NCBI GenBank assembly: GCA_013399875.1
Contig: VXAZ01000446.1
Coordinates: 186,001-250,000 of the forward strand
DNA: 64,000 bases
DNA from: Gymnorhina tibicen
Taxonomy: Eukaryota; Chordata; Aves; Passeriformes; Artamidae
Direction of reading: 5' to 3'
Both the position numbers and the translations under genes were made by a program. The notes below the pieces were generated by a model, which did no database searches, was not told the origin of the DNA, and worked only from the letters and a program-made list of their open reading frames with translations. Below are positions 14,405-24,290 of the stretch, piece by piece. The number at the start of each line of letters is the position of its first letter. Position 1 is the stretch's first letter.

Positions 14405-14584
14405 GGTGTGATTCTAAAAGTACTCAGAACAGATCTTGTTCCAGTTCCTCTGGGGTCACCAGTAAAACTTCTGCTAGCTCAAAAAGATAGTATTGATGCT
14501 GGTTGCTTTTTTAAAAGAGTAGAAGCATTTGTCTTGAAGAACTGGGAAAGGTTAAAAGAAAACCCAATAAGAGAACAAAACAGA
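14405..14584 (+). other. Exon-like open segment, antisense to ERBB4, product unknown
   Basis: The segment is 180 nt, giving 60 codons without a stop. It is preceded by a pyrimidine-rich tract ending TTTGCTTTCAG and followed by GTAAGA. Phase is 0 at both ends. The deduced peptide is hydrophobic near the start (GVILKVLRTDLVPVPLG) and Lys/Arg/Glu-rich at the end (NWERLKENPIREQNR). I recognise no family and no partner exon. It may be chance, since such combinations arise in tens of kilobases of intron. Confidence 0.15.
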
Positions 14585-16030
14585 GTAAGAACCAAGTCTT
14601 TTTCTTGAAGCAATGGCTCATAAAAGGGTACAGGCATTCCCTCACCTTCAAAGGTTTCATCACTTCTGCCTAGAACTGATCATCAGCAGTGATGAGGGTT
14701 TTTAAAATGCAAATAAGAGAGCTGGCTGCATTACAACTATGTCAGGTTTCCAGCCAGAAGGCAGAAGTGATGAGGCTCAGCTCATGAGCTGGGACGTCGA
14801 GGAGCAGTGCAGCTTGGCAGGCTCCTGAAGGAAGCCTTATCTCAAGTACCTGTGCTCTGGTATTAAGGGGAGCAGATGAGCAAGTCAGCCTTCTATAAAA
14901 TCTATTACACCACAAAGCACCTGGTTAAAAACAAGTTGCTGCTTAGAAATTATGGGGACTCATCAAATGGTCCTTACTCAAGTCTCAACTTTTTTTTTTT
15001 TCCCTGAGTTCCCAAAATACAACAGAAGAAATGAATTGTTTCTTGGCTGTAGTGAAAACTAGAGAGGCAATCAGTCATTTATACATCCTCAAGGGACACC
15101 TTCACATATGGAAAGCAATCCAGAATGTCCCTATATCCGGAATGCTCAGAACAACATGTCTACTGTGGTGCCACCTTTGACACCTGATACAAATTTCTTC
15201 CCAGCCTGTCTCTGAATTTCAATGTTGGTACATCCTGAGGGTACTGTTTAATAGCACAGCATTCATTCTAAATGCACTTTATTTCATTATGGAAAACTTT
15301 CCTTAAACATTCTGTATCCCTGTCACCACCATTCACTACAATTTGTTCTTGCTGCAAGAATCATAAGAATGATTCACTGATGGTGAACAATTCTAGGGAA
15401 GGGAAATAGAGAAACTCTAAGCACACAAATATTTCAAGTTTGGAATGGAAACCATTAAAATAAAGAGAACGTAGTAAAAACCAGAGAATTACTGGTTATA
15501 TTGTGAAGAACACCCCATCCTCTGCAAATTCTCTCTCTCTCTTCAGGGATATATACACAAGACAACAATATAACTATTTCTTTGAGGTTTACTTCTTGTC
15601 TAAAGTCAGAATATCCGTAAGCTTGTACCATAATTACTCCAGCAGCTAATTATGATGCCATAGACAGACCGTTGTGACTCAAGGACCAGCCTGAGCAGCA
15701 GGAACAAATGCAAAGCAAACAAGAACCTCTGTGCTTCCACAGCACCACAGTGGCTTTAGCAATAAAGAAGAAAAAGAAAATGCAGAAGAGAGAAAGCAGA
15801 TGAGAGAAAATTCAGAAAATCTATGATGTTCACAAATACCCTCTACAGACACTGTTTTTGAGAACAGACTAAGTGGTCCTCCCAACAGTAGACAAACTTA
15901 GAAAAATGGAGGGAACAATTAAAGGAAAATTTACCACTATAATTCTCCATAACAGAGGATCAGGGAAAACTTGTGGCCATATTTATCCTGTTCCATGCTG
16001 AGGGGATGACAAGGCTGAGAATAAAAGCAT
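14585..16030. other. Noncoding intronic stretch, nothing recognised
   Basis: Includes a T run at about 14991-15002 and a short CT run near 15530-15542. No transposon end, RNA structure or convincing frame was seen. It ends at the ERBB4 exon 4 donor. Confidence 0.55.
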
Positions 16031-16036
16031 ACTTAC
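16031..16036 (-). promoter_or_regulatory. ERBB4: 5' splice site (GTAAGT) of ERBB4 intron 4
   Basis: The plus strand reads ACTTAC, so the transcript reads GTAAGT, a near-consensus U1 site, directly after the single T that begins the split Cys186 codon. The frame beyond the donor continues open but loses all resemblance to ERBB4, which confirms the junction. Confidence 0.93.
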
Positions 16037-16171
16037 ATCCTGAGCTGCCATTCGTTGGAACCAGAGTGAAGTTGGAGGCCCAGGGGTTACGCACGATGTC
16101 TTGCCAATGAATGGTGTCTGCAAAGCAGAGAAATTTGTTCTGGCCAACATACACCCCTCCATTCAGTATCT
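16037..16171 (-). CDS. ERBB4: ERBB4 (HER4) receptor tyrosine kinase, internal coding exon equivalent to human exon 4
   Basis: ERBB4 is a plasma-membrane receptor tyrosine kinase for neuregulins and some EGF-family ligands. This exon encodes the end of extracellular domain I (receptor L domain), just before the first cysteine-rich furin-like domain. Seen: the minus-strand frame contains [20 protein letters not shown], then DIVRNPW and TNGSSG. The exon is exactly 135 nt. It opens with two bases (AG) of a split Glu codon and closes with one base (T) of a split Cys codon, which as I recall matches human c.422-556. A GTAAGT donor lies at 16031-16036 and a CAG acceptor with pyrimidine tract begins at 16172. 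By human numbering Cys156 is present, and its partner Cys186 is split over the donor. Both N-glycosylation sequons (N174 as NFT, N181 as NGS) are kept. The paralogues EGFR, ERBB2 and ERBB3 differ clearly here. Compared with human from memory there are five changes: D150G, Y157F, P172A, L175F, S179P. Family and exon assignment are firm. Confidence 0.96.
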
Positions 16172-16209
16172 CTGTGCAGAAGAACAAGAGAATAACATAC
16201 TTGTAAGAC
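16172..16209 (-). promoter_or_regulatory. ERBB4: 3' splice site of ERBB4 intron 3 with likely branch point
   Basis: Read on the minus strand, the intron ends in a pyrimidine-rich run (TTCTCTTGTTCTTCTGCACAG, split here only by a few purines) directly before the exon. A CTTAC branch-like motif lies in 16203-16207, with its A opposite 16204, about 32 nt from the AG, a normal spacing. The placement leaves the exon at exactly 135 nt in the family phase, so the acceptor choice is well supported. The branch point is inferred. Confidence 0.85.
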
Positions 16210-17064
16210 TTCAGACAGCTGATTAAATCTATTGCTAAGTGTGTGTTGGAGAGAGGGCATGAAATTTAAATGTAAAAAAAAAATTCACACTGTAATCTCA
16301 TTTAATAATCTGAAAACTGGAGGACAAGCAGCTCACAGTATTTGTAAACAGGAACCCTTTGTTCACATGCAGAAGAAACCTGATGAAAACTGACACACAG
16401 CTGTTTACCTTTTGTTCCAGTGTGATCATGTATGGAACAGTTCTGTATTTTGTGGGTAAAATAACCTTCAACACTTAAATGACTTTAAAAACACAAGCAA
16501 TCAATCACACTATACTGCATATCATTAATTTGCAGAAATGCTTAAAACTGATAATAAATAATCGTGCTGTGCTGAGCCCATAAGACATGAGAAGGGGCCT
16601 GTCAGCACGAGGTCTGGAGAAGATGTTAATTAGAGCCTGTGCTGCTGTAATACCATCACCCAAAACACCCAAATGCTCCATAGCAACGATCCAAATCTCA
16701 AACACTATGATCCGAAACTCCTATTGACATGCCTTGCTGGAAGCTTTGTGTTAAAGGGAGATGGTTTTTAAACAGGTGAAAGTTTTGGGGTTCTTCTTAG
16801 GTTGTGGGGCTTTTGTGCGTTTTGCTGGTTTTTTGGGGTTTTCTTTTTATTTATCACAGTTTGTTTAAAATAACCACTTTGTTGCCCTGTCTCTATAGAC
16901 TTGATTCATCAACTCTCAACAAGAAAATGATGTTACATTGTTGTAAGTTGTTGGTTGTAGCACCAGGGTTTCCTCTGGAGCAAAAATTTATTTTTTTAAC
17001 CTCTAAACCCTTGTTCAATTTCACAATTCCTCTACTTAACCTGTCTCTTTTCTTTCCAACGCAG

Positions 17065-17160
17065 GAGACAATGCATGTGACTTTCATGAACGTTAACAGG
17101 AGCTATGAGTCTAAAACCTTCAGTGTCAGAGATTCAAGCCTCAGCAGAGAAATGTTGAAG
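17065..17160 (+). other. Exon-like open segment with strong splice-site flanks, antisense to ERBB4
   Basis: The segment is 96 nt, 32 codons with no stop, phase 0 at both ends. Upstream is a model 3' splice site: a CTTAAC branch-like motif, then CTGTCTCTTTTCTTTCCAAC and GCAG. Downstream is GTTAGT, an acceptable donor. The peptide begins ETMHVTFMNVNRSYESK and is polar, with no motif I recognise. It lies about 0.9 kb from ERBB4 exon 4, on the opposite strand. It could be an exon of an antisense or lineage-specific transcript, or chance. Confidence 0.2.
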
Positions 17161-20100
17161 GTTAGTTACTAATGGCATCTCGGAATGACATTAAGTGGTG
17201 CTATAGAGCCAGGAGTGCCACACTTCTCACAGAGACACAGAGAGTAATTCCAGACTCTGGTAGTAGCAATGATTAAGGTGGTCTGATAGCCCTCATATGC
17301 CAGGAAAACCTTTAAAAGCTGTAGTGGGAATGCAAACGTTTACACACACCAAGGAAGGAATTACTGCGTTTTATTTCTTTTTTAAATTTCAGGATTTACA
17401 GGCCACAGCATGTAAATGAGGCAGCCCCCAATCAAGGAATGTATTAAATAAAGGATCAACTGTAAATACATCTTTCCACCATATTAATCAGTATTACTGT
17501 TTCTTAGAAACCTCTGATTTAAAAGCTTGGCTTTTCATTGAAAAGGGGCTTATAAATGAAAACAATGATAATAATCTTATACAGAAAAAGAGTCCAGATT
17601 AGACATATAGCAATGATCTGTCTGTATGATATTCTTATAATCACAGAAAAAAAACATATAGCATCTGTTAATAATTTTGCTCTGGGGAGAAAGGGGGACT
17701 TAGAAGAACACTTGAAATCATGATTAGTGATGATTTCTCTGTGTTGTCCCAGCTACATTGGATTTCCTAATCCATTATGGCCCAGATTTTGATTAAAAAT
17801 AAGATAAAAACAATAAAAAATAAACACACACAATTCTACATAGTTCCTCTATCAGCTGGCACACTGAACTGGCATAATTTCTGGGTTTCAGAGCATCCCC
17901 TCATGACAATACCTATCCAAGTTTCTTTGCTGCTAGGAACTTCAATGCATTCTTGTATAGCAGGACCTCAATCTAAAAGTAATTCTAATAGTTTCAATTT
18001 GTGGAGAAAGACTTTTTTTCAGCATAAAGGTAACCAGGAAGTGTACTGTACCCTATACTTCAGGGAAGCCAACACCTCCCACTGTGATTTACTAAAAGTA
18101 ACCACAAAAAATGCTCTGACTTGCCTTATCACTGAATAGCAAGTGCTGTTTCTGCTGCTTTTCCCCAAAAATGGGATACAGTACCTTCATTTGCCCTGCA
18201 CTGCACCATTTTTCACCAGTGACAGAATTAAAGTTTCCAGGTTATTGATGCGCTGAGGTGCATATAAACCTGAGTAAAATCAAATGTGGGCTCTTGTGGA
18301 TATTAAGTAACAGAGTTCAGAGTTTAGTACAATCTTTAAAGCACTTTTATTTGACTCTTCCTGCTCTCAAGGACCCAGACTTATTTCCACTCCACCTTCC
18401 CAATCCAACCTGGTATCCTACTTTTCTTTACACTAAGTCCTTGACATGTGTAAATCAGCACAGATGCATTGGCTTCACTGACTTAAACTCAAAATGCATT
18501 TTGCACTTCTTTGCCCTCTCTTAGCAAGAACAATGCCTGGGAAGAGCTAATAAACCCTGTTACATGTTAAGCAAATGAAGCACAACTGTAATCAATATAC
18601 AATAGAGCTGCTGTATAATGAACTCATCATCATAAAGTCATAATCTCATTTTAATTTACAGCCCTGAAAGTGAGAGATAAAGTTAAACAATGAACAGGAG
18701 GAGAAAGGCAGGATCTCTGCCTGTGCAGGCGAGCTAGCAATGGAAGCCAGGCAAAAAGAGGTTTCTCCTCCTGTGTGCAACACCTGAGGTGCCTCTTTGC
18801 TGAACTCTTTCCAGTGCTGGAGCAGAGAGAGAATGCCAAGTCCCTGAGTGAATTTTGTGAACAAAGAAGCCAGTTCCTGCCAAGGAAGCCCAAAACCGGA
18901 CTGCTCAAAGTGAAACATATTTTAAATACCATTTGGGGGTGAGTATTTTTGTCTTCTAAAACAATTTTTTGTGACTTTGGAAAACTGTTAGTCCAAGTAT
19001 GACCCCACTCACAGCAAGTGCTACCCTCGGGCTTCCACCTTGCTCAGGGACATCAAGGTACAAAAGGGGATTTTGAAGCACAAGATCCACTTGCTTTCAC
19101 TGGAAAAAGAGTTTCTAGAGGTGCCAGACAACTTTGGACATCTTTCTGGAAGGTGTCACACTTTAGAGCACTGCGATCTCCCATTTTGGCACCAGGGCTG
19201 AAGCCCATGCTCTGAGCAAAGGAGTAGCACCAAGGGCTTTTGACACTTGATTCTGAAGTGAGTGACAAATCTTATCATCTTCCTTATTAGAGCTACTCTA
19301 CTGGCCTAAAAACAGTATAATTCTGCAACCAAAGTTATATGAAAATAAATCAGCATGTGTCCTTGCCACTGACTTCTGTCATTATTTTGCTTATTACTGT
19401 CAAATGATTGTGTGGAACTTTTATCTGCGTATTATTAAAATTCTCTTAAACAGTTATTTACTCAGGAAGCTAAATCAGAAATGTATTATCTGTTGTTATA
19501 GATGGTATTTTCTTGCTTTCATTAGCCTAGTGAATGGTCCCCACAGACTTTGGTAACCTACCATACAATACTAACAGGAGAAATGGAAAGGTACAGGTCT
19601 CTGGCAACCAAGAAACACAAGTGTCTCACACTAAAATGCCAGGAACACAGACAGGTACATCACACACAGTTCATACTTAGTCTGCCAAGTTCAAAAAGGG
19701 ACTCAGAGTATGACTGGAGTCACTGAAAACACATTATCAGCCACCAGAAGCATACGATCACTGCAAATAAGGCAAAGGGACGCTGGCTCTGCAAGGGTAG
19801 TGTCTGCTTAGACCAGAGAGGGAAAACACTTTTCTTCCATCTGTTAAAAGGGCATTTTATTGAGCTGACTTGTTTTTGTGTACAGTGTAATCCCTCATGG
19901 TCTGCTATCCAATTTCTAATGTGGGTTAAATTGGCAAAACATGTTCTCATTCTGTAATGTATCCTGGAGTGAAAGTTACTCATGTATGTTTATATGCAGT
20001 GGGGGTTGTAAACATCTGTTTAGCTGTAGAATCTGTTTCTAAAATTGTTATAAAATTGGTTATAAAACAGCTATTGCTATTCAAGGTTGCAAATTAAAAG

Positions 20101-20526
20101 CTCTTCTCTGGTGCTACAAAAACAGCTGGCACAATGAACTGGAAGATGGCATGGTGAGAGGGAAAAGAACTAGCTTTGAAGTGGGCAGGGAAAGGGAAGG
20201 GACTTAATTAGGAAAACCTGTGGGGCATATCCACTCTAACCACTTCAAAAGCAAATCAGAATATATCTCACACCTTTCAAGCTGACTGGCTGTGAAGGAA
20301 GCAGCTGTCTTTTACACCACACCAAATACAGGTATATCCTGTTTGTATGTATTATATAATACATATTGACAACTCCTAAATTTCCAAGATTGGCCTCACT
20401 AGAGCTGAAGCACCTTTACAGGTTAACAGTGCCACATCTTCACCATAAGCACTCTGGTGATGAGGATCTCTTCTCCTATTTCACCCAAGATGCTGAATGC
20501 ATTATCTGAAAACACCCTGGGAATCC
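17161..20526. other. Noncoding intronic stretch, nothing recognised
   Basis: AT-rich with A runs (for example 17645-17655 and 17800-17825). The 120-codon plus frame at 17777-18139 has a low-complexity Lys/Ile start and no known domain. No repeat family was recognised. Confidence 0.55.
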
Positions 20527-20619
20527 TTTTCCCCATTCCCCCTCATCCCAGAACCCTTTATCTCCATTTCCCCCTCATCCCATTCCCTTCTTTTTCCCCA
20601 TTTCCCCTCATCCCAGAAN
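20527..20619. repeat. Three-copy pyrimidine-rich minisatellite ending at an unresolved base
   Basis: Three imperfect copies of a unit of about 32-33 bp share the core CCATTTCCCCCTCATCCCA (cores near 20533-20551, 20564-20582 and 20599-20615). The plus strand is almost pure pyrimidine, with only A as the other base. An N stands at 20619, directly at the end of the third copy, so the array may be longer in the genome than shown. Confidence 0.85.
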
Positions 20620-22863
20620 GCTTTGGCCTGGAAATTCCATGCCAAACCAAGTCTTTTGATCCCTCAGCATAGTTCATTGCTGATGACCCACTGGGAAAGC
20701 ACTTCAGGTCCATCATTAATAGGCTCTGTCTTAAAGGGTAATGAGAACTGGGTGCTTTAGGAGACAATAGCTCATCCATCATCAATCAAGATCTGAAGTT
20801 TTTATACAGATGATTTAAGAAGAGTTGGACTGTGCAAAATTGAAATGTCACATTTGTATTGGGAGATGGGGGGAGTTTGGTAATGAAAATGAGAGTTTTA
20901 ACCTTCTCCATTTCAGCTCAATGACCATACTCAAAAGCTCATGGATGTGGAATCTATGTCCCAACTAGAAGCCCCAGACAGCCTTCGATCTCAATTATGC
21001 AATTTCAAGTACAGTTTATTTGGGTCATTAGCTGAAAGTCAGTTTCAAGGCTTGATGGTAACAGCAAGATATTCTTTATTTCTATCAAAAGCAATCAGTG
21101 TTATGTGCAGTCTGTGGGTTTGTACTTCCAGCTGCTCAATAACTAAGAACACTGGGTTGTAGAACCTGAGCATAAATCTTCTCATCCTAGCCACCTATTT
21201 TGCTGCTTAAATAAAAATGTATCATTTGGTTACCTTTCACTGAGTTGGATGGGGTACCCTTCTCACCACAGGGGTGTGTGAAGACAGGCTCACAGGGTTC
21301 TTGAAACCATTTAGCTGCTTCATTAGAGGACAACAGGCTCTAGGCCACTCTTTTTTAGCCATCTCCCCAAAGGAAATATCTTCCCCAAAGGGAACAGGTT
21401 CAGCCAGAAAAGGCATTTGTACTTGGATTATTCCTCTGTCTGTGCATGCCTTGAATTCTTCCTTCTCATGGCCTTATTAAAATAAGACACCAAATCATTT
21501 ACCTGGTTAACTCTGTAAAAGGAAAAAATGCTGCAAAATACCCAGCCCTTTGGGATGAACACCCCAGAGTTACAAGGTATGTTCCATGATCACCTTTTTC
21601 TTTGGGAAGTGCCTGTATGTGTGTGCAAGTCTGTGTCAGTCTACTGGACACCATTTCACCCGGCACCCTGAGGCCACTGGGCCTAAGATGCAGACATGCG
21701 GTCCCAAAGGGTTCCATGCATGGACAAAGTGATCCAAAATACCACAGAAGAGAGTAGCAACAGCTGAATCCAGTGAGTAACACAAAACCCCTACACCCAT
21801 CCAAACGGAAGAAAACACTTGCGTGTGAACTCAGTTTAAGATGGGCTTCTGCTCATCAGAAACAGTCCTGTTCTGAAGTGTAATTGTTTTTTTTACTCAA
21901 TACATTTGTCTTGTGCTAAAGGAAATGGTCTTTGTCCCTAATCCTGCTAGATTCATTGATCTTAGTGGTTTCTCCATTTAAGCCACCTTCCAGTGACCAC
22001 AGCAGCTTCTGCCTACTTGGATTTTGATTCTCTGAAGATCCCAGGCCCAGGTTTACATTTAAATCATTCCCTTCCCCTCCACTCTGGTGGAGGCTTTCTG
22101 CTCTGTAATAATTACTCTGCTTTGACAAGGGAGATTCAAATCAAGGGTACTTTTGTTAACCACACCCCTGCCATCAGCATTACATGTCCTTGATGTTAAA
22201 TAACCAGGCAGACATAACACTGTCTGACCAGTCCCAGCTCTGCCATTTCCTTTGCAGATGGTAACTGCAGGAACAGCACTACCTGTTTACAGCTTTACCC
22301 ACCTCATTCTTTTCCCATCATAAGCTTTTGAAAAGCTGTTTGACCCTGTTGACTTTGCAGGTGAGGAGCTTTCCTGTAATATACTGGCTCTGTTACAGGG
22401 ATATTAATTTTCAGGACGAGATGCTAATTGCCTCACTTTGTCCAGTCAAATTCTGAACCTGGCATTAGAAGCCAAGTGCCTTGAGTTACTGTTTACTGAA
22501 TATAATTCATGGGCTTGACAGGTACATTAACAGATATAAACCTTACAACTGGAACAATCCAAGGGGCTTCCTGTCGGTTTCTCCAAGTCAGGGAAAGAGG
22601 CAGAACAAGCCTAAAGAAGTGATGACTGGGGAGGGGGGACCTCTAATTGCAGCCTATCTCTGCCTAAAGAAAGACTATAGAGGAACACAGACTCTTCTCA
22701 GAAGCGCCCAAGGACAAGAGGCAACAGGCACCAGCTGCAACATGGGAAACACTGATTAGAATTCAGAAAAGTATTGTTCCCAGCAAGAGTGCGGTTAAGC
22801 ACAGGAGCAGATTGATTAGAGAACTGGTGCTATCTCCATCTCTATAGATTCTAATAAGCAATG
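20620..22863. other. Noncoding intronic stretch, nothing recognised
   Basis: Ordinary mixed-composition intron. Frames such as 21499-21804 (minus) look like chance. No repeat family was recognised before the CR1 tail that follows. Confidence 0.5.
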
Positions 22864-22972
22864 AACAACCTGATCCTTGTCTGAAGTTACCTTGCTTTTA
22901 GCAGAAGATTGGACCACATGACCTCCAGATATTCCTTCCAACCCAAATTATTTTGTCCTTCTACAATTATTA
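22864..22972 (+). mobile_element. CR1 LINE 3'-end fragment
   Basis: The stretch matches the conserved 3' tail of avian CR1: an AACCTGATCC-like part, then ATTGGACCACATGACCTCCA and CCTTCCAACCCAAATTATTTTG. These follow the usual order ending in a degenerate ATTCTRTG-type tail. It is 5' truncated to about 110 bp, and several substitutions from the usual motif suggest moderate age. Orientation is plus, opposite to ERBB4. There is no coding capacity. Confidence 0.85.
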
Positions 22973-24197
22973 ATCATCTTCTACCACAGTACTCACAACA
23001 CTCCACTAGCAATCCATTCTCTCAATTTTTATGAAGAGCATACTTCATTTTAAACTTTTATCTACTGCTAAGCATTTGACGATACAAAACACCCACCTGG
23101 AAGATGACATATTTAAAAGCACATTATGTGCATGTATAAAGAAATGCTCCAGTATTTGAAATACAGAACCTATGCCACGGTCACTGTCCCCCATTTCATG
23201 CAAAGGGGACTCTGGACTAAGATGAATGAAAAAACTGCTGCCCTTTAATCTTCTGATTTTTGGTAGCAAAAAGAAAATTGTATTCATTTAAGTCACTGCA
23301 GTGAATCAGTGATGAGTTTCAAATTACTGTCCAGGGAGAGAGTGACACATCGCTGGCTCACCCCAGAAGACACTCTTGAGCTCAGTAAGAGCAGCAACAT
23401 GCCAACAGCCAGGAATGAACACTCATTTCATTCACAGCAGCCATCACTTGATCCTCAGGTATCCCAGACCTCCCTGATGGAGATACCTGTGTCCCAGTTA
23501 CAGCAGCACACTCATGGAGAGGAGAGCTGGTTCTGCAGGGTACTGGTGTGTGCCTCTTCAGAGTCCTTTGATGACGTATCACTCCTGGGCAGTGCTTACC
23601 TTCCGGCTATTCCAAAAAACACACCTCTGAGAATGGATTTCAGCCAGGACACCCAGCTGTGGACATCTGAGTATTCAAGCGTCACTCAAACCTTCTGAAT
23701 CCAAACCAAATCATCTTTCCTCTACCCTATTCACAAAAGGAGCAGAAGGGGTGATGATGTGTTGTGCTCTGGGTGCACCAACAGGGCAAAGTTTCCTTGG
23801 TGTTCCAGCAGGCTCCAGAAAGCCTGGAGGCTCTGACAGATACCCCAGTACTTGAATTTTTTTCTGCTGTCTGGTTATCTTTAACAGTGAGCATCCTATC
23901 AGACATAATCTGGTGTAATGACCCAAAGCAGCTGTATCAGCGCTTGCCTTGCCTGTGTTTTTCACAATACGACTCTTGTTTTCTGCATCAGGCACCCTCC
24001 AAATTTGTTCAGTGAAGGCTGAACAGACCTCAGTGTCACTTTGTGTGCCCTCTGAAATGCTACCTATGCCCAATAGTGTCACATTGATCAGCTAACACAC
24101 AATCAAGCCACTCTTCCTGACTCACCATGGTTGTTTCACATTCATTTTTCCTCATAACTTCTCCAGAGTTTTTGCTGTGATTGAAATGTTTCTCCAG
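22973..24197. other. Noncoding intronic stretch, nothing recognised
   Basis: Contains the 129-codon plus frame at 23309-23698, which is Ser/Gln/His-rich and resembles no family I know. Compositionally ordinary. Confidence 0.5.
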
Positions 24198-24290
24198 GTG
24201 AGTGGCTCCTGCTCCGGAGAGGCAGTGTGTTTACTTGCCAGCCCTACAACAACGTCAGTTACTGCCAGCAGAGCTTCCTAGTGCCTCCAG
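24198..24290 (+). other. Exon-like open segment with two cysteines, product unknown
   Basis: The segment is 93 nt between TTTCTCCAG and GTAATT. One frame is open if read with two bases belonging to a preceding split codon and one base to the next (symmetric 1-1 phase, typical of extracellular-module exons). The peptide includes EWLLLRRGSVFTCQPYNNVS and then YCQQSF, with a sequon (NVS). The acceptor tract is weak, interrupted by purines. No family recognised and no neighbouring exon found, so chance is likely. Confidence 0.1.

Larger units (their letters stand above)
1..16036 (-). other. ERBB4: ERBB4 intron 4, partial (downstream of exon 4)
   Basis: By inference from the exon orientation, everything left of the exon is downstream intron. 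The next exon (66 nt in human, opening the first cysteine-rich domain with RCHKSCTGRCWGP-like coding) was looked for on the minus strand and not seen, so intron 4 probably continues beyond position 1. Contents: simple repeats at 2534 and 3147, a purine-rich stretch near 3355-3540, a tandem duplication at 10950, and a plus-strand exon-like segment at 14405. No gene is recognised in the long stretches between these; frames such as 7053-7565 (+) match nothing I know. Confidence 0.8.
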
